Assembly: GCA_031395645.1 (NCBI GenBank)
Contig: JANNJM010000014.1
Span: forward strand, 8,868-72,867
Direction: 5' to 3'
Length of the DNA: 64,000 nt
DNA from: SHZI01 sp031395645
GTDB lineage: Bacteria > Pseudomonadota > Gammaproteobacteria > Steroidobacterales > GCA-2729495
Positions 62,085 to 64,000 of this stretch are shown piece by piece. Under the pieces are notes generated by a model. That model saw only the letters and a program-made list of their open reading frames with translations, ran no database searches and was not told the DNA's origin. Positions within the stretch are counted from its first letter, which is position 1, and the number at the start of each line of letters is the position of its first letter. A program made the position numbers and the translations under genes.

Positions 62085-62107
62085 GGTATAGACCTTTGAT
62101 GTATACC
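62085..62107. promoter_or_regulatory. inverted repeat upstream of the vapB'-'vapC scar, operator-like
   Basis: GGTATA (62085-62090) and TATACC (62102-62107) form an inverted repeat with an 11-base spacer, 37 bases before the start codon of the scar gene. The TATA content also suits a promoter. This is what a vapBC operator looks like, and it has survived the deletion of most of the operon. Confidence 0.6.
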
Positions 62108-62144
62108 AGCGGTAGTCGCAAACTGGTTGCTCACGAGGCATTCC

Positions 62145-62270
62145 ATGGACAAGCCGGAAACCGCCAAACTCTGCATGAACGGCCGCAGCCTGGGCGCGAC
62201 GCTGGTCACGAACAATGAACGGCATTTTCGGCGTGTTTCCGGACTGCGCGTCGAGAACTGGGCGCGTTGA
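62145..62270 (+). pseudogene. vapB'-'vapC deletion scar (41-codon in-frame chimera)
   Basis: The frame MDKPETAKLCMNGRS is the N-terminus of an AbrB/MazE-type VapB (METAKLFMNGRSQAVRLP in relatives). It runs without a break into LGATLVTNNERHFRRVSGLR and VENWAR, which is how the paired VapC toxins end (LGATLVTNNTREFxRVPGLRxENW). Everything between, about 180 codons, is gone, in frame. GAGG at 62135-62138 precedes ATG 62145. It may be expressed but can hardly act as toxin. Confidence 0.8.
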
Positions 62271-62294
62271 CCTGGTGGAGTAGCGGCCGTTCCA

Positions 62295-63959
62295 ATCTTT
62301 GAGCCCAAGCTCGTTACCGTCCTGCGTGAGGGCTACACCCTCGACGCTTTCAACCGTGACGCCGTCGCCGGGCTCACGGTCGCGATCGTGGCGCTGCCGC
62401 TTGCCATCGCCATCGCCATTGCGAGCGGTACGACGCCTGAAAAGGGCCTGCTGACGGCGATCATCGCCGGTTTCCTGATCTCGGCGCTGGGCGGTTCCCG
62501 CGTGCAGGTCGGCGGTCCCACCGGGGCCTTCATCCCGGTCGTCTACGCCGTGATTCTACGTCACGGCTACGACGGTCTCGTGCTGGCCACCTGCATGGCT
62601 GGCATCATTCTCGTTATTGCCGGCCTGTTGCGCTTCGGCACCTTGATGAAGTACATGCCCCAGCCACTAATTACCGGCTTCACGGCGGGCATTGCCGTGA
62701 TCATATTTTTCAGCCAGCTTCCCGACCTGCTCGGTCTCGGTTTGCGGGACGTCCCAGCCGAGATCGTACCCAAGCTCGCCGCCATCGGTGCCGGGTTGTC
62801 GCAGATCAACCTCTGGGCGGTTGGCCTTGCGGTGCTTTCCATCGCCGCGATTGCCACGTTGAGGAAGCTGCTACCAAAAGCGCCGGGCTTCCTGATTGTC
62901 GTCATCGCCGGTGCGGTGGCGGCCCGGCTGCTCGGACTGCCCGTCGAGACGATCGGTTCGCGTTTCGGCGAGTTGCCGCATTTGATTCCGATGCCCAGCC
63001 TGCCGACAGTATCCCTCGCGCGCCTCCAGGAACTTCTGCCCGACGCCTTCACCATTGCCTTCCTGGCCGGCGTCGAGTCGCTGTTGTCCGCGGTCGTGGC
63101 CGACGGCATGACGGGGCGCCGCCACCGCTCGAACATGGAACTGGTTGGGCAGGGTATCGCCAATACTGTCTCGGGGCTGTTTGGCGGTTTGCCGGCCACG
63201 GGCGCCATCGCCCGGACGGCGACCAACGTGCGTGCCGGCGCAGTTTCTCCAGTGGCCGGTATGCTCCACGCAGTTCTGCTCCTCGTCTTTCTGCTCGTCG
63301 CAGCGCCACTTGTGAGCGAAGTTCCGCTCGCGTCTCTGGCGGCCCTGCTCACCGTGGTGGCCTACAACATGAGCGAGCACGAGCGCTTCCGGCACCTGCT
63401 GTCGGCGCCGCGGGGCGACTGGCTGGTATTGCTCGTGACCTTCGGGTTAACGGTCTTTACCAACCTGACGCTGGCCATTGAAGTGGGTGTCGTGCTCGCC
63501 GCTCTGGTATTTATGGACCGGATGGCCCGCGTCGTCGAAATCGGAAGCGGCACCCGGCTGACGGACGAGGCGGCCGACGACCTGGCTCCAGACCCTGACC
63601 GGGATCAGCGCTTGCGTCTGCCGCCCGGCGTGGAGGCGTACCAGATCAACGGCCCGTTGTTCTTCGGCGTCGCGAGCCGGCTCGATGATGTGCTCGATCA
63701 GCTCACGAAAGCCCCGCGCGTCTTCATACTGCGCACGCGCCTCGTACCGATGATCGACGCGAGTGGCGTCCATGCTCTCCAGGGCCTGGCGGAGCGCTGC
63801 GAGCGGCGGGCGATTCACCTGATCCTGTCCGGGCTGCAGGCGCAGCCGCGGGCAGTCCTCGACGGGATGAAGTTCCGTCCCGTGCCGGGGCGGATCTCAT
63901 TTGCGGAGGATTTCAGTGCCGCGCTGGCTCTCGCGCGGCAGCTTACGTCAGACCCGTAG
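62295..63959 (+). CDS. SulP-family anion transporter, with no canonical start codon
   Basis: A SulP transporter of about 555 residues: EPKLVTVLREGYTLDAFNRD, AVAGLTVAIVALPLAIAIAI, GLLTAIIAGFLISALGGSRV, PTGAFIPVVYAVILRHGYDG, a membrane domain of about 12-14 helices and a STAS domain from about residue 440 (PRVFILRTRLVPMIDASGVH). It carries sulfate, bicarbonate or dicarboxylates by family. After the stop at 62268 there is no in-frame ATG, GTG or TTG until GTG 62388, inside TM1. The family N-terminus matches from ATC 62295. The stop codon lies inside a REP-like element. Confidence 0.85.
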   Translation: MFEPKLVTVLREGYTLDAFNRDAVAGLTVAIVALPLAIAIAIASGTTPEKGLLTAIIAGFLISALGGSRVQVGGPTGAFIPVVYAVILRHGYDGLVLATCMAGIILVIAGLLRFGTLMKYMPQPLITGFTAGIAVIIFFSQLPDLLGLGLRDVPAEIVPKLAAIGAGLSQINLWAVGLAVLSIAAIATLRKLLPKAPGFLIVVIAGAVAARLLGLPVETIGSRFGELPHLIPMPSLPTVSLARLQELLPDAFTIAFLAGVESLLSAVVADGMTGRRHRSNMELVGQGIANTVSGLFGGLPATGAIARTATNVRAGAVSPVAGMLHAVLLLVFLLVAAPLVSEVPLASLAALLTVVAYNMSEHERFRHLLSAPRGDWLVLLVTFGLTVFTNLTLAIEVGVVLAALVFMDRMARVVEIGSGTRLTDEAADDLAPDPDRDQRLRLPPGVEAYQINGPLFFGVASRLDDVLDQLTKAPRVFILRTRLVPMIDASGVHALQGLAERCERRAIHLILSGLQAQPRAVLDGMKFRPVPGRISFAEDFSAALALARQLTSDP

Positions 63960-64000
63960 GAGCGCCTTCAGGCGCGATCAGAATTGCTCGCGCCTGAAGG
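63953..64000. repeat. REP-like palindromic element, copy 2, with inverted partner
   Basis: 63953-63977 repeats copy 1 exactly. After a ten-base spacer, 63988-64000 is the reverse complement of 63965-63977, so the two elements face each other and can form a larger hairpin. The window ends here, so the full extent is unknown. TAG of the SulP gene (63957-63959) lies within the first element. Confidence 0.85.

Overview
The window looks like a high-GC gammaproteobacterial chromosome. The evidence is the gene content (greB, trmO, a ybiT-type ABC-F protein, an S46 dipeptidyl peptidase, TonB-dependent receptor, SulP transporter, a VPLPA/PEP-CTERM protein, remnants of a yqjD/yqjE locus) and a short GC-rich palindrome placed directly behind two genes. 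A Xanthomonadales/Steroidobacterales/Woeseiales-like relative is my guess; nothing here fixes the genus. I found no rRNA, tRNA, CRISPR array, prophage or intact insertion sequence. Many genes start with GTG or TTG and many neighbours overlap by 1-4 bases.

Layout. 1-1.0 kb: end of a LytS-type kinase and its LytTR response regulator. 1.0-11.4 kb (minus strand): a collinear run encoding ornithine cyclodeaminase, arginase, PutA, glutamate dehydrogenase, a TVP38-flavin disulfide reductase fusion, a decayed PIN toxin-antitoxin pair and an APC permease, facing a divergent Lrp/AsnC regulator. Together these would take arginine through ornithine and proline to glutamate and 2-oxoglutarate. 12.0-16.9 kb: a cytochrome b plus sulfite-oxidase-type molybdoenzyme pair, a DUF1838 protein, DUF2237, a glutathione transferase and an outer-membrane barrel. 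17-29 kb: an exported catalase-peroxidase, acyl-CoA synthetase, second DUF1838, then a flavin-reductase-like/hydrolase/MFS/LLM-flavoenzyme group. 29-37.4 kb: greB, a second APC permease, a TonB receptor, trmO with a truncated yidB-like neighbour, gabT and a Phd-PIN pair. 37.5-40 kb: a carotenoid-desaturase-like flavoprotein overlapping a Rieske protein. 40-43.1 kb: a zrg-like operon (DUF2796, ABC ATPase, permease, DUF3299).

43.6-52.8 kb is a decay zone: an RHH-PIN pair, fragments of an IS91-family transposase, an SLC13 permease, an ABC-F gene, yqjE/yqjD-like genes, an IS3-type OrfA and an MFS transporter, lying among intact genes (MscS channel, TspO-like protein, SOUL protein, serine hydrolase, VapBC, methyltransferase). 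52.7-64 kb: a lactonase, S46 peptidase, Phd-PIN pair, TPR-oxygenase, VPLPA-CTERM protein, diheme cytochrome c, ybiT, a vapB/vapC deletion scar and a SulP transporter with no canonical start codon.

The most notable features are the density of toxin-antitoxin loci (four intact, two wrecked in different ways), a 41-codon in-frame vapB'-'vapC scar that keeps its operator-like repeat and ribosome-binding site, an MscS channel whose C-terminus is read antisense through a dead transporter gene, and the complete arginine-to-2-oxoglutarate run.
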